Shown: positions 1-9,800 of the stretch, one piece after another | Layout of the letters: every line of letters starts with the position of its first letter | Position numbering within the stretch: position 1 is the stretch's first letter | Assembly: GCF_932526225.1 (NCBI RefSeq) | Contig: NC_064046.1 | Coordinates: 12,447,208 to 12,507,207, forward strand | Source: Nematostella vectensis | Taxonomy: Eukaryota > Cnidaria > Anthozoa > Actiniaria > Edwardsiidae | Reading direction: 5' to 3' | Length of the DNA: 60,000 nucleotides | Program-made: the position numbers and the translations under genes | Notes under the pieces: generated by a model | What the model was told of the DNA's origin: nothing | The model's input: only the letters and a program-made list of their open reading frames with translations | Database searches by the model: none

Positions 1-84
1 AACTCTCTGCCCCAACAAATGCTAGACCTCAGCTCTGTCGATGAATTTAAGATAGCCGTCACTGGCGAGCTGGCCCGGCAATGA
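1..84 (+). mobile_element. 3' end of a non-LTR retrotransposon ORF (CR1/L2-like), truncated by window edge
   Basis: Frame 1 is open from the window edge to a TGA at 82-84 and reads NSLPQQMLDLSSVDEFK followed by a short tail ending ELARQ. The NSLP...S-DEFK pattern is the usual extreme C-terminus of reverse transcriptases of CR1/L2/jockey-type LINEs, where a tryptophan normally precedes NSLP. Only about 27 codons are visible, so the catalytic domains lie outside the window. What follows to about 300 is AT-rich and ends in short TTAAAGGA-like repeats that could be the element tail. The family assignment is from pattern alone and could be wrong between LINE clades. Confidence 0.55.
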
Positions 85-221
85 TTTAGTTGCCATACTA
101 CCCATGTACATGTGTATTGTTATCTCATCATCTTATCGAATTGTTACGTTTATTTATTTATTTATTCATTCATTTATTGTTTCTTTTGTTTTATTTATTA
201 TTTATTTATTATCAACCGTAG

Positions 222-290
222 TATGTGCATGGGTAGTTGGTACGCTGCCCCTCATTGCCGGATTAGCTCGCTAGTGGCAATTATTGTATT
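222..290 (-). mobile_element. Inverted second copy of the retrotransposon ORF end
   Basis: The reverse complement of this stretch matches 57-115: both contain CGAGCT, a shared CCGGCAATGA, and ACTACCCATG in the same order. Read on the minus strand it encodes ATSELIRQ and a TGA, against VTGELARQ and TGA in the forward copy. So two related LINE 3' ends face each other about 110 bp apart. The similarity is imperfect, as expected for old insertions. A foldback derivative of one element is an alternative reading. Confidence 0.5.
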
Positions 291-313
291 TAAAGGATTA
301 AAGGATTTAAAGA

Positions 314-489
314 ATGGCAAAGGATTACAAATTCCCGTGTTGCACTGCGGTCTTGCTTTAGCCAAAAGGGAATGGCAAAGTATTACAAATTCCCGTGTTG
401 CACTGCGGTCTTGCTTTAGCCAAAAGGGAATGGCAAAGGATTACAAATTCCCGTGTTGCACTGCGGTCTTGCTTTAGCCAAAAGGGAAA
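314..489 (+). repeat. 58-bp tandem repeat, 3 copies
   Basis: The motif beginning ATGGCAAAGGATTACAAATT recurs at 314, 372 and 430, and a fourth start is seen at 489. The copies are almost identical (one G/T change in the second). It keeps a frame open for 121 codons, but 58 is not a multiple of three, so the encoded peptide changes frame with each unit and is not evidence of a gene. Confidence 0.85.
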
Positions 490-692
490 TGGCAAACTAT
501 TAGTAAGTGAAATGGCAGTGGAACAGCAATGAAACCATTCGTAGATGACGAATTTATTTTTATTTCTTTACATTACCAAGTGAAACCTTTTAGGTAATCA
601 TTCCAACCTCTAGCTAGCAGTTACACAAAGTTGCTTAGAAAATAATTGATTACAATAAAACACTGCGTAATTTTGATGTTTTGTTAATGCTG

Positions 693-947
693 TCACTTCT
701 GGGTTCCTGCATAAAACATGCATTGCTTGTATTTCATACATCCTCCTTCGTCACACTGGGTCAGACATCTCAGCTTTCTTTTGGCGTAGTCTTTCTGGTC
801 GCAGCATTGGGAATTAGATGTGCACTTCTGATACTTTCCATTGCATCGCTTCTCTTGTGTCATCGCCCGTTCATCAAGCCAGGACGCATTACAGAGCTGA
901 ATGCACAATACTACAGCAAAGACCAACACCAGACGTGCCGAAAACAT
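693..947 (-). CDS. Secreted cysteine-rich peptide, sea anemone type 5 K-channel toxin-like
   Basis: This 84-residue ORF has the layout of an anemone venom peptide. Residues 1-21 are a hydrophobic signal peptide (MFSARL start, cleavage likely after CNA). Residues 22-34 are a short propeptide ending in a Lys-Arg processing site, and the mature region 35-84 begins directly with Cys. The mature part has eight cysteines (35, 42, 48, 49, 61, 65, 70, 76), including a vicinal CC pair, enough for four disulfides, and is rich in Lys. That cysteine pattern resembles the type 5 potassium-channel toxin family of sea anemones, which has a known relative in Nematostella. The ATG follows directly on a pyrimidine-rich TTTTAG, so a 5'UTR intron probably ends at 948. 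AATAAA signals on this strand lie at about 551-562. The reading frame is intact. Channel activity is inferred, not shown; a generic cysteine-rich secreted peptide is the alternative. Confidence 0.8.
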   Translation of the reverse strand: MFSARLVLVFAVVLCIQLCNASWLDERAMTQEKRCNGKYQKCTSNSQCCDQKDYAKRKLRCLTQCDEGGCMKYKQCMFYAGTQK

Positions 948-1333
948 CTAAAAGAAAGCGCAATATTTGTTATTTCGTTATAAAAAGAACGGAGATAGGA
1001 TCTTTTTAGAATCGTAAAAAGATTTGGCGCGCATTTGCCCGATACTCTTGGTTAAATCACCTCTCTCTAAAATCTTGCGTAAGGACTTCAAACCATTAAA
1101 CGCAGTCTCAAAAGTTATGAAAGTATTTCCAGGGAAGCACAGAGACAGCCCGTTGCATCAAGGCGCCAAAATCATCCTTTTCCGGCCTCGAGCCATTTAG
1201 TGAATTTCGCGCAAAAATCCGAGTATCGACTACTACGCTTACCAACCTTTAGTTTAGTACTAAGAGGAATTTAGAATTCCGTATGATCCGACATCAAACC
1301 AATTACAGACAGAGCAAGATAGCAAACTCTTAC

Positions 1334-1414
1334 CTTGATGACTACAGAGAAAAACTTGGCAGCTAGAGAGCTAAGCTTGTCAGCTTGTGTGTCTTCGGGT
1401 AGATTTGCAGCCGA
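1334..1414 (-). other. Probable 5'UTR exon of the toxin-like gene
   Basis: On the minus strand a strong donor (CAAG followed by GTAAGAG) ends an exon at 1334, and the matching acceptor TTTTAG abuts the toxin ATG at 947. This gives a 386-bp 5'UTR intron (948-1333). The 5' end near 1412-1416 is set only by distance from the TATA box. The exon could be coding, since a 64-codon frame crosses it, but that frame shows nothing toxin-like. Transcript data would settle it. Confidence 0.45.
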
Positions 1415-1431
1415 ATGAAGTTTACAACGGC

Positions 1432-1905
1432 TAAGCTTCTCTTTATATGAGTATGCCTTAGTCAATAGAGCCTATTCAACGAAGGAACAATAAAGGGGAG
1501 CGATTTTCCCTAGGGTTTATTCCTACTCATAATGACCATAAGTTAATTCAAAGAAAAGATTAAGATTGAGAAATCTTTCGTGGTTTTATTAATTACTCTC
1601 CTTCGCATGATATAATGGAAGGATTTGTTCCCTGATTTCAGAAGAGACTTAAATCAGACTGGAATAAGGGAAAACTTCTCTTTATGAGTAGGCTTTAAAA
1701 ATGGATCCTATTCAAAGAAGGGCGATAAAAGGGAGCGATTTTCCCTAGGGTGCATTCCTACTCAAAATGACGAATAAGTTATAATGATGAATACGTTAGA
1801 GAAAAGATTAGGGTTTAGGAATATTTCGTCGTTTCATTAATTTCTCTTCTGTTGTCCCTGGTTTCAGAAGAGACAGACATTAAACTGAAATTAGACTGGA
1901 ATCAG
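1432..1905 (+). repeat. Tandem duplication of about 240 bp on the promoter side of the toxin-like gene
   Basis: Copy one (about 1432-1665) and copy two (about 1672-1905) share, in order: CTTCTCTTTAT with GAGTA, CCTATTCAA, AAGGGGAGCGATTTTCCCTA, TTCCTACTCA, GAAAAGATTA, and TTTCAGAAGAGAC followed by AGACTGGAAT. The copies differ by many small changes. The TATA box of the toxin-like gene lies in copy one. Confidence 0.75.
1439..1449 (-). promoter_or_regulatory. TATA box of the toxin-like gene
   Basis: On the minus strand the sequence reads CATATAAAGAG. It lies about 105 bp upstream of the donor at 1334 and in the right orientation for the toxin gene. A diverged second copy of the whole segment is found at 1672-1905, where the box has become CATAAAG. 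Confidence 0.45.
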
Positions 1906-2130
1906 CAGCCAATCTCTCCTGCAATCCCTGACACTAAGTAGAAGGAAGGCTGCGTAGTAGAATCATGGTTGTACTTAGTTCTAAAATCAGAGTTTACTTT
2001 TGCAGAATGTTCTATGGAATATGGGCTGGATTTCTATTGAATTGCGGAATCATTAGTTCTACTCCACAGGGAAATCTAGCCCAATTTCATGGGGGTATTA
2101 GTGGTCTTATTCCAAATGGGATACTTTGAG
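1877..2130 (+). repeat. Dispersed direct repeat, copy 1 (partner 4287-4540)
   Basis: This stretch matches 4287-4540 with only a few changes; both contain CTGCAATCCCTGACACTAAG, CTGCGTAGTAGAATCATGG and TCTACTCCACAGGGAAATCT. The similarity resumes with lower identity at about 2262-2350 and 5026-5115 (GATACTAAT, TAGTCTAGGAT, GGTACAGT-TACTTGG). The segment is non-coding in both copies. Confidence 0.85.
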
Positions 2131-2623
2131 AACACGACTTCATTTGTCTGTACAGTATTTAGAGTACTTTTTATCAAAGTATTTTTTTTTCACTAAATAA
2201 ACAACTCGGCTGAAAGGGTTGCTCATTTAACTAATGTGCCAGCATAACAATGTTTTGATTTCCATAAAGATGGATACTAATTCCTTTCATTCCTTTAGGC
2301 TTGGTCTAGGATTATGGTATTTAGAATGACATCATGGTACAGTGTACTTGGAAATGCATGAAAGACATAATATCCATGATGAAGATCTATTGCTGCCTCC
2401 ATTTCATCAATTGTCTAGAATAAATAACATCTGTCGGTCAAAAAAACAAACTTTTATTTCTTTGCGTGTGTTCACTGGCTGGAAAAAAATAATCACCAGA
2501 GTGTATAGAATTAACTTCATCGTTAATACAATTGAATCAGCGGCATTATACTAAAAAGCCCCTATTATATTTTTTATTTAACCCTGCAAGTAAGGCTTAA
2601 GGCATACGTTGAACCGAGCTTCA

Positions 2624-3734
2624 ACCACAGGTAGCCCAGGCAATGGTTTTGAAGCTTGTTCGTAGCTTGGAATCGGCTGTTATTCTTAGAGATAAAAAGG
2701 GGGGATTGAAGTCGCGATTTTTTGTGAAACATTGCCAATAAAATTGCCTTAAAACTTAGAACATGCCTTGTTGTTGTCATATTTATGTGTAATATACGAT
2801 TTTGGGGGGGTTTCGTAACGGAATATATGACTTCTCTCCCCCTACTAAGGAAAGAGACAAGGTTGGAGGCGCCATTTTCGGTAGCACTCAAATACCGTCG
2901 AAATTCGCGAGGAAAATAAAACAAACGAAATATTTTTATCTCGCAGACCTATGCCAGGGTACACTTACATTCGATATGTGGCAAAACATCCGAGCTAAAT
3001 CATTTTCCGTGGCCGCTAGCCATTTTTTAAAACGAGTAAGCAGCCATTTGAATCCTTGACCGCCGCCGATGGACAATTAGGTACGCCCGGCTGAACACGG
3101 AGCGAAGCACGCAAATTATAGCACGAGGCTGTCACCGGCGCATTCGATACGGATTTCATAATTTTTCGCGGTCTAAAATTCACAACTATCAGTTTTCGGA
3201 GCAAGGTAAGTAATCTGTTATCTCTTATTCGCAGCTAGACCTCGCATGCTAGTAATAGTTTCCTTCGCTCCGTGTTCAGCCGAGTTGTCCATCGGCGCCG
3301 GTCAAGGATTCAAATGGCTGCTTACTCGTTTTAAAAAATGGCTAGCGGCCAGGGAAAATGATTTAGCTCGGATGTTTTGCCACATATCGAATGTAAGTGT
3401 ACCCTGGTATAGGTCTGCGAGATAAAAATATTTCGTTTGTTGTATTTTCCTCGCGAATTTCGACGGTATTTGAGCGCTACCGAAAATGGCGGTCCAACCT
3501 TGTTTCTTTCCTTAGTAGGGGAGAGAAGTCTTATATTCCGTTACGCAGACACCCCAAAATCGTTTATTACACATAAATATGACAACAACAAGTCATGTTC
3601 TGAGTTTTAAGGCAATTTGAATGCCAATGTTTCACAAAAAATCGCGACTTCAATCCACTCGTTTTACCTCTAAGAATAACAGCCGATTCCAAGCTACGAA
3701 CAAGCTTCAAAACCATTGCCTGGGCTACCTGTGC
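2624..3734. mobile_element. 1.1-kb foldback element with about 500-bp inverted arms
   Basis: The left arm (about 2624-3129) and the right arm (about 3239-3734) are inverted copies at high identity. The outer end CACAGGTAGCCCAGGCAATG is matched at 3710-3734, and the inner part TCCGTGTTCAGCC at about 3266 mirrors GGCTGAACACGGA at about 3090. Small deletions separate the arms, such as the missing TAGGTACG stretch. The loop is about 110 bp. No transposase ORF is present, so this is a non-autonomous foldback or large MITE. No target duplication was identified with confidence. It sits between the two copies of a direct repeat (1877-2350 and 4287-5115). Short ORFs on either strand here are by-products. 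Confidence 0.85.
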
Positions 3735-4286
3735 TTCAACTAAATTCAGTAGAACCTATACTTTTGGAAATAGGTACATGAAAGGTACAACGTATGCTGC
3801 GAATGAATATCGAATCGTGTGTTACGCGCCCTGGCGGGGTACGTCGTATTATACTTGAAACGAATACGATAAAAGTATCATGTGAATAAGAAAATAACTG
3901 AATCAAATTTAAACATTTGCTTAAAATTTGCAAAAGCATCTTATCCCACAAAAAATAAGCAGATTCTCCTTAAAAAGCATGCGCTCTACGTACTGATCCA
4001 GAATTTGCGTATTGACACGCGCAGTTTTTGACAAACTGGTTAGTAATAATTATATTTCTCTTTTTGCGTTCAGCGGCATTTATTCGTATTTTCAAAACGC
4101 AAGCTCGACTAGGTTCTTCGCATAGGAAAAATCATAAAATTCCAGTGTACTTTCCTTCTGCGACTATAATGAAATCTCATAACAGTCACCGGTAAGGATA
4201 GTTCCGTGCAAGTTACACGAAGTAGGAATTTAATTATTTTAAAAGTGTTGTCTCCTGGAGAATACGGTCGACGTATGCTTCCACTG

Positions 4287-4540
4287 GAAATTAAACTGAA
4301 ATCAGACTAGAATCAGCAGTCAGTCTCTCCTGCAATCCCTGACACTAAGTAGAAGGGAGGCTGCGTAGTAGAATCATGGTTGTACTTAGTTCTAAAATCA
4401 GGGTTTACTTTTGCAGAATGTTCTATGGAATGTGGGCTGGATTTCTATTGAATTGCGGAATCATTAGTTCTACTCCACAGGGAAATCTAGCCCAATTTAA
4501 TGGGGGTATTAGTGGTCTTATCCCAAATGGAATACTACTC
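4287..4540 (+). repeat. Dispersed direct repeat, copy 2 (partner 1877-2130)
   Basis: Near-identical to 1877-2130. This copy keeps a 74-codon frame from an ATG at 4376, which copy one loses by a few changes. The encoded peptide (MVVLSSKIRVYFCRMFYGMW start) is not recognised and is most likely not a gene. Downstream to about 5115 there are AT-rich stretches with a repeated GTTCTTAT motif, and the second block of similarity to copy one. Confidence 0.8.
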
Positions 4541-5147
4541 TTTGAGAACATTTATCAAGACTTTACTTGTTTGTTCTTCTTAAGTACACTCTTTTTTTAA
4601 AAGAACGTCTAATTTTCAGTTGAGGCTGGGCCGTTCTTATTTTTTGGGACATTTTATGGCTGAATATGTTCTTAACGATGTTCTTAATTTTTAGTGTGTA
4701 TAATAATATAATACCCAATAAATTATAGGACAAGAATTACACTAATGATCAATAGCAATAATAAGGTTGTTACTATGAACACAATTTGATTCTGCATAGA
4801 ACGCCTCAGGAGTAAAACAGATTTTTTTTCTCCTATCTGAGCCTCGGCATGTTTTTAAAATTTGGTGAAATCTCAGGCTGGACGTTCTTATAAAAAAGGT
4901 TCTTATAAAATAAAGTGTATGTGCCGTACGGAAGTTTTTATTCCGTTAATTGAGGCAACTTCAGCTCTTATTTCTCGTAAATAGGTCATTTTTTTTCCTG
5001 TATCCGCTCCGGATAACGATGTTTTGTATAGAGGGGATACTAATAATTTCAATCCTTTGGGATTAGTCTAGGATGCAGTGTTTAGAACGCCATTACGGTA
5101 CAGTATACTTGGCGCCGCCAATTGTCATCTGTCAGGCCCGTACCCCC

Positions 5148-5148
<1 letters not shown>

Positions 5149-5204
<56 letters not shown>

Positions 5205-5210
5205 ACACAC
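5149..5210. repeat. Poly(C) run of about 42 followed by (AC)10
   Basis: A run of about 42 C at 5149-5190 passes directly into ten AC dinucleotides (5191-5210). The minus strand is therefore a long G run able to form quadruplex structures. ORFs of poly-Pro/Thr-His here are composition artefacts. Length in the assembly should be treated as approximate. Confidence 0.95.
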
Positions 5211-5525
5211 AACGGCCAAAGGTCCACTTTTGGTCCCCAATGGACGTTCTATTTGTAGACAAAACTTTAAAAGCATAAGCTAAATCAATCTGGTACGTAA
5301 CCAGAACCGACAATAAACGTCCTGTGGAGATAACTGCAAAGACATAAAAAGTCCAATTTTGTTCTTTCGTGATTGGTCAGATTTTTATCATAGAGCTTAT
5401 TCCCTCCCTCCGAATGGAGGCCGAAGAAAAAGTTCGAAAAAGAAAATACACATAAAAAAAATTAGCAAAAGTCAATATGGCTTAACAGAGGAGCTGGCTA
5501 GATTGACACTAGCACGTTATGTCTC

Positions 5526-5848
5526 CCCTTATACACCTATTTCAAAAAACGTTGTCAGTGCAAATGGCAAATGGCGATTGTCAAATGGCAGTTATACGAC
5601 CGAAAGGACCCATGGATCCCAAAATATTTGTTCCAGATTCAGAAAAATATAAATAAAACATACGACTGTCCATTTAATGTAATTAATATATGGTTCTGAC
5701 ATCGCTTGAGTTTATTTATCACCTTTATTTTTACAAATAAATACTATACCCATAAACATCTTTTGGTCGTAGAACTGCCATTTGGCAATTGCCATTCGCT
5801 GTTCGCACTGACAACCTTTATTCAAATAGGTATATACTCATACCCATA
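5526..5848. mobile_element. Small inverted-repeat element, relative in a CHD intron
   Basis: The left arm (about 5526-5606) carries GTTGTCAGTGCAAATGGCAA and CAAATGGCAGTTATACGACC. The right arm (about 5764-5848) is its reverse complement with some changes. A third related copy lies at 48990-49085 inside intron 10 of the CHD gene, in forward orientation, sharing TTGTCAGTG, AAATGGCAA, GGCAAATGG and CCATGGATC. Three copies in two settings indicate a dispersed non-autonomous element; the superfamily is unknown. Confidence 0.6.
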
Positions 5849-6222
5849 CTGCACTCTCTTCGCATTCCCACATGTTATTCACATGCCGTCAAAATAAACA
5901 TTTCTGCCTCTATCATTACATTCCATCGGCAGAAATGTATTATTCTCGCACGCTCCCTGGGTCCCCGAGGATGAATCAGTTGGCATTATTTTATAAGCCC
6001 CTATGATCATTTTCATTTTTTACTCATCTCTGATAAGTAAGAGTTAATTACCGAGAGCCGAGGCAATAAGCGATATAAAGTGCGAGGGTGAAAGTGGCAA
6101 TAAACCGCTAAAAAGACCTGCAGATGACGATGACAATTCCTGTAAGAAATAAATATTTGAAGTTTGTCATTTTTACGGTCCTATAGATTTTTGAAAATTG
6201 TAAAGTAAAGTGCCATATGGTT

Positions 6223-6395
6223 GGGTTTTGATAGTCAGCATGGAATAGCGCAGGTAGTGGATTGATTTAATTGCTCATTATAAATGCAAGGGATGTATAC
6301 GAGCTTCCCCGGGATGTATCTATATACATCCCTTGCAATTATAATGAGCAATTAAATTCATCAGCCCCGCTCTTCCCTGCTGAATATCAAAACCC
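6223..6395. mobile_element. Hairpin (foldback) element of about 170 bp
   Basis: The inner arms are a perfect stem: AATTGCTCATTATAA and GCAAGGGATGTATA on the left are matched by TATACATCCCTTGC and TTATAATGAGCAATT on the right. The stem continues outwards more loosely to GGGTTTTGATAGTCAGCA at 6223 and its complement ending at 6395. The loop is about 20 bp. No coding capacity and no clear target duplication are seen. Confidence 0.65.
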
Positions 6396-6514
6396 TCCCC
6401 GGGCTAAGGCCCTACAGAAAACAATGGAAACCGTGTCAATCATGTAATAAACGCAGTTATAACCAGGGGCGATGGGATAGTACCTCATTTATATTGATCT
6501 CATTGTGCTCTATG

Positions 6515-6768
6515 TTAAAGCCGCATTGTCACCAGTTTACTTCCGGAGGTCCGAAAGAAACCTCAACCGTTAAAAGACAAAAGAATCCATTAGAATCCAA
6601 GATATCTAACAGGCCATCCGCTCTAAATTATCAATCACATCCTCAAAGAAACTTCCAATAGACAGACTGCTTTCAATATTTTAAAATATTTTTCGCGTTT
6701 TCCGTTAAAAATCATAGGAGATTCATACGTAATCGACCAGAAGCAAACTGGTGACAATGCGGCTTTAA
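6515..6768. mobile_element. MITE with 28-bp terminal inverted repeats and TTAA target duplication
   Basis: TTAA at 6515-6518 is followed by AGCCGCATTGTCACCAGTTT; the reverse complement of the right end gives the same 20 bases and then TTAA at 6765-6768. The terminal repeats extend about 28 bp with two mismatches. A TTAA duplication is typical of piggyBac-like and some other TTAA-specific DNA transposons, but the usual piggyBac CCC end is absent, so the superfamily is left open. The interior (about 200 bp) is AT-rich and non-coding. Confidence 0.8.
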
Positions 6769-6864
6769 GTTATGGGAGAAGAACTGGCGGAGAATGGAGC
6801 GAACAAATCCTTAGGGAGGGGAGGGTGGGGCGGGGCCAAAAGATGCGCCGCCAGGTTGAGCAAA

Positions 6865-9800
6865 ATCCATCACGGGCGACTTGTAGAGAATACAATCAGC
6901 CTGTAAGAATTCTGGAGACACCCGTCCCATCACGGGCGACTTGTAGAGAATACAACCAGCCTGTACGCAACCCTGGACACACCCGTCCCATCACGGGCGA
7001 CTTGTATAGAATACAACCAGCCTGTACGCAATCCTGGAGACCCCCGTCCCATCACGGGCGACTTGTAGAGAATACAACCAGCCTGTACGCAATCCTGGAG
7101 ACACCCGTCCCATCACGGGCGACTTGTAGAGAATACAACCAGCCTGTACGCAATCCTGGAGATACCCATCTCATCACGGGCGACTTGTAGAGAATACAAC
7201 CAGCCTGTACGCAATCCTGGAGATACCCATCTCATCACGGGCGACTTGTAGAGAATACAACCAGCCTGTACGCAACCCTGGAAACACCCGTCCCATCACG
7301 GGCGACTTGTAGAGAATACAACCAGCCTGTACGCAATCCTGGAGATACCCATCTCATCACGGGCGACTTGTAGAGAATACAACCAGCCTGTACGCAACCC
7401 TGGAAACACCCGTCCTATCACGGGCGACTTGTATAGAATACAACCAGCCTGTACGCAATCCTGGAGACACCCGTCCCATCACGGGCGACTTGTAGAGAAT
7501 ACAACCAGCCTGTACGCAATCCTGGAGACACCCGTCCCATCACGGGCGACTTGTATAGAATACAACCAGCCTGTACGCAATCCTGGAGACACCCTTCCCA
7601 TCACGGGCGACTTGTAGAGAATACAACCAGCCTGTACGCAATCCTGGAGACACCCGTCCCATCACAGGCGACTTGTAGAGAATACAACCAGCCTGTACGC
7701 AATCCTTGAGACACCCGTCCCATCACGGGCGACTTGTAGTGAATACAACCAGCCTGTACGCAACCCTGGAGACACCCATCTCATCACGGGCACTTGAAGA
7801 GAATACAACCAGCCTGTAAGCAATCCTGGAGACACCCGTCCCATCACGGGCGACTTGTAGAGAATACAACCAGCCTGTACGCAATCCTGGAGACACCCGT
7901 CCCATCACGGGCGACTTGTAGAGAATACAACCAGCCTGTACGCAATCCTTGAGACACCCGTCCCATCACGGGCGACTTGTAGTGAATACAACCAGCCTGT
8001 ACGCAACCCTGGAGACACCCATCTCATCCCGGGCACTTGAAGAGAATACAACCAGCCTGTACGCAATCCTGGAGACACCCGTCCCATAAAGGGCGACTTG
8101 TAGAGAATACAACCAGCCTGTACGCAATCCTTGAGACACCCGTCCCATCACGGGCGACTTGTAGAGAATACAACCAGCCTGTACGCAATCCTGGAGATAC
8201 CCATCTCATCACGGGTGACTTGTAGAGAATACAACCAGCCTGTACGCAATCCTGGAGATACCCATCTCATCACGGGCGACTTGTAGAGAATACAACCAGC
8301 CTGTACGCAACCCTGGAAACACCCGTCCTATCACGGGCGACTTGTATAGAATACAACCAGCCTGTACGCAATCCTGGAGACACCCGTCCCATCACGGGCG
8401 ACTTGTAGAGAATACAACCGGCCTGTACGCAATCCTGGAGACACCCGTCCCATCACGGGCGACTTGTATAGAATACAACCAGCCTGTACGCAATCCTGGA
8501 GACACCCTTCCCATCACGGGCGACTTGTAGAGAATACAACCAGCCTGTACGCAATCCTGGAGACACCCGTCCCATCACAGGCGACTTGTAGAGAATACAA
8601 CCAGCCTGTACGCAATCCTTGAGAACCCGTCCCATCACGGGCGACTTGTAGTGAATACAACCAGCCTGTACGCAACCCTGGAGACACCCATCTCATCACG
8701 GGCACTTGAAGAGAATACAACCAGCCTGTACGCAATCCTGGAGACACCCGTCCCATAAAGGGCGACTTGTAGAGAATACAACCAGCCTGTACGCAATCCT
8801 TGAGACACCCGTCCCATCACGGGCGACTTGTAGTGAATACAACCAGCCTGTACGCAACCCTGGAGACACCCATCTCATCACGGGCACTTGAAGAGAATAC
8901 AACCAGCCTGTAAGCAATCCTGGAGACACCCGTCCCATAAAGGGCGACTTGTAGAGAATACAACCAGCCTGTACGCAATCCTGGAGACACCCGTCCCATC
9001 ACGGCCAACTTGTAGAGAATACAACCAGCCTGTACGCAATCCTTGAGACACCCGTCCCATCACGGGCGACTTGTAGTGAATACAACCAGCCTGTACGCAA
9101 CCCTGGAGACACCCATCTCATCACGGGCACTTGAAGAGGATACAACCAACCTGTACGCAATCCTGGAGACACCCGTCCCATAAAGGGCGACTTGTAGAGA
9201 ATACAACCAGCCTGTACGCAATCCTTGAGACACCCGTCCCATCACGGGCGACTTGTAGAGAATACAACCAGCCTGTACGCAATCCTGGAGACACCCGTCC
9301 CATCACGGGCGACTTGTAAAGAATACAACCACCCTGTACGCAATCCTGGAGACACCCGTCCCATCACGGGCGACTTGTAGAGAATACAATCAGCCTGTAC
9401 GCAACCCTGGAGACACCCATCCCATCACGGGCGACTTGTAGAGAATACAACCAGCCTGTACGCAATCCTTGAGACACCCGTCCCATCACGGGCGACTTGT
9501 AGTGAATACAACCAGCCTGTACGCAGCCCTGGAGACACCCATCTCATCACGGGCACTTGAAGAGAATACAACCAGCCTGTACGCAATCCTGGAGACACCC
9601 GTCCCATCACGGCCGACTTGTAGAGAATACAACCAGCCTGTACGCAATCCTTGAGACACCCGTCCCATCACGGGCGACTTGTAGTGAATACAACCAGCCT
9701 GTACGCAACCCTGGAGACACCCATCTCATCCCGGGCACTTGAAGAGAATACAACCAGCCTGTACGCAATCCTGGAGACACCCGTCCCATAAAGGGCGACT

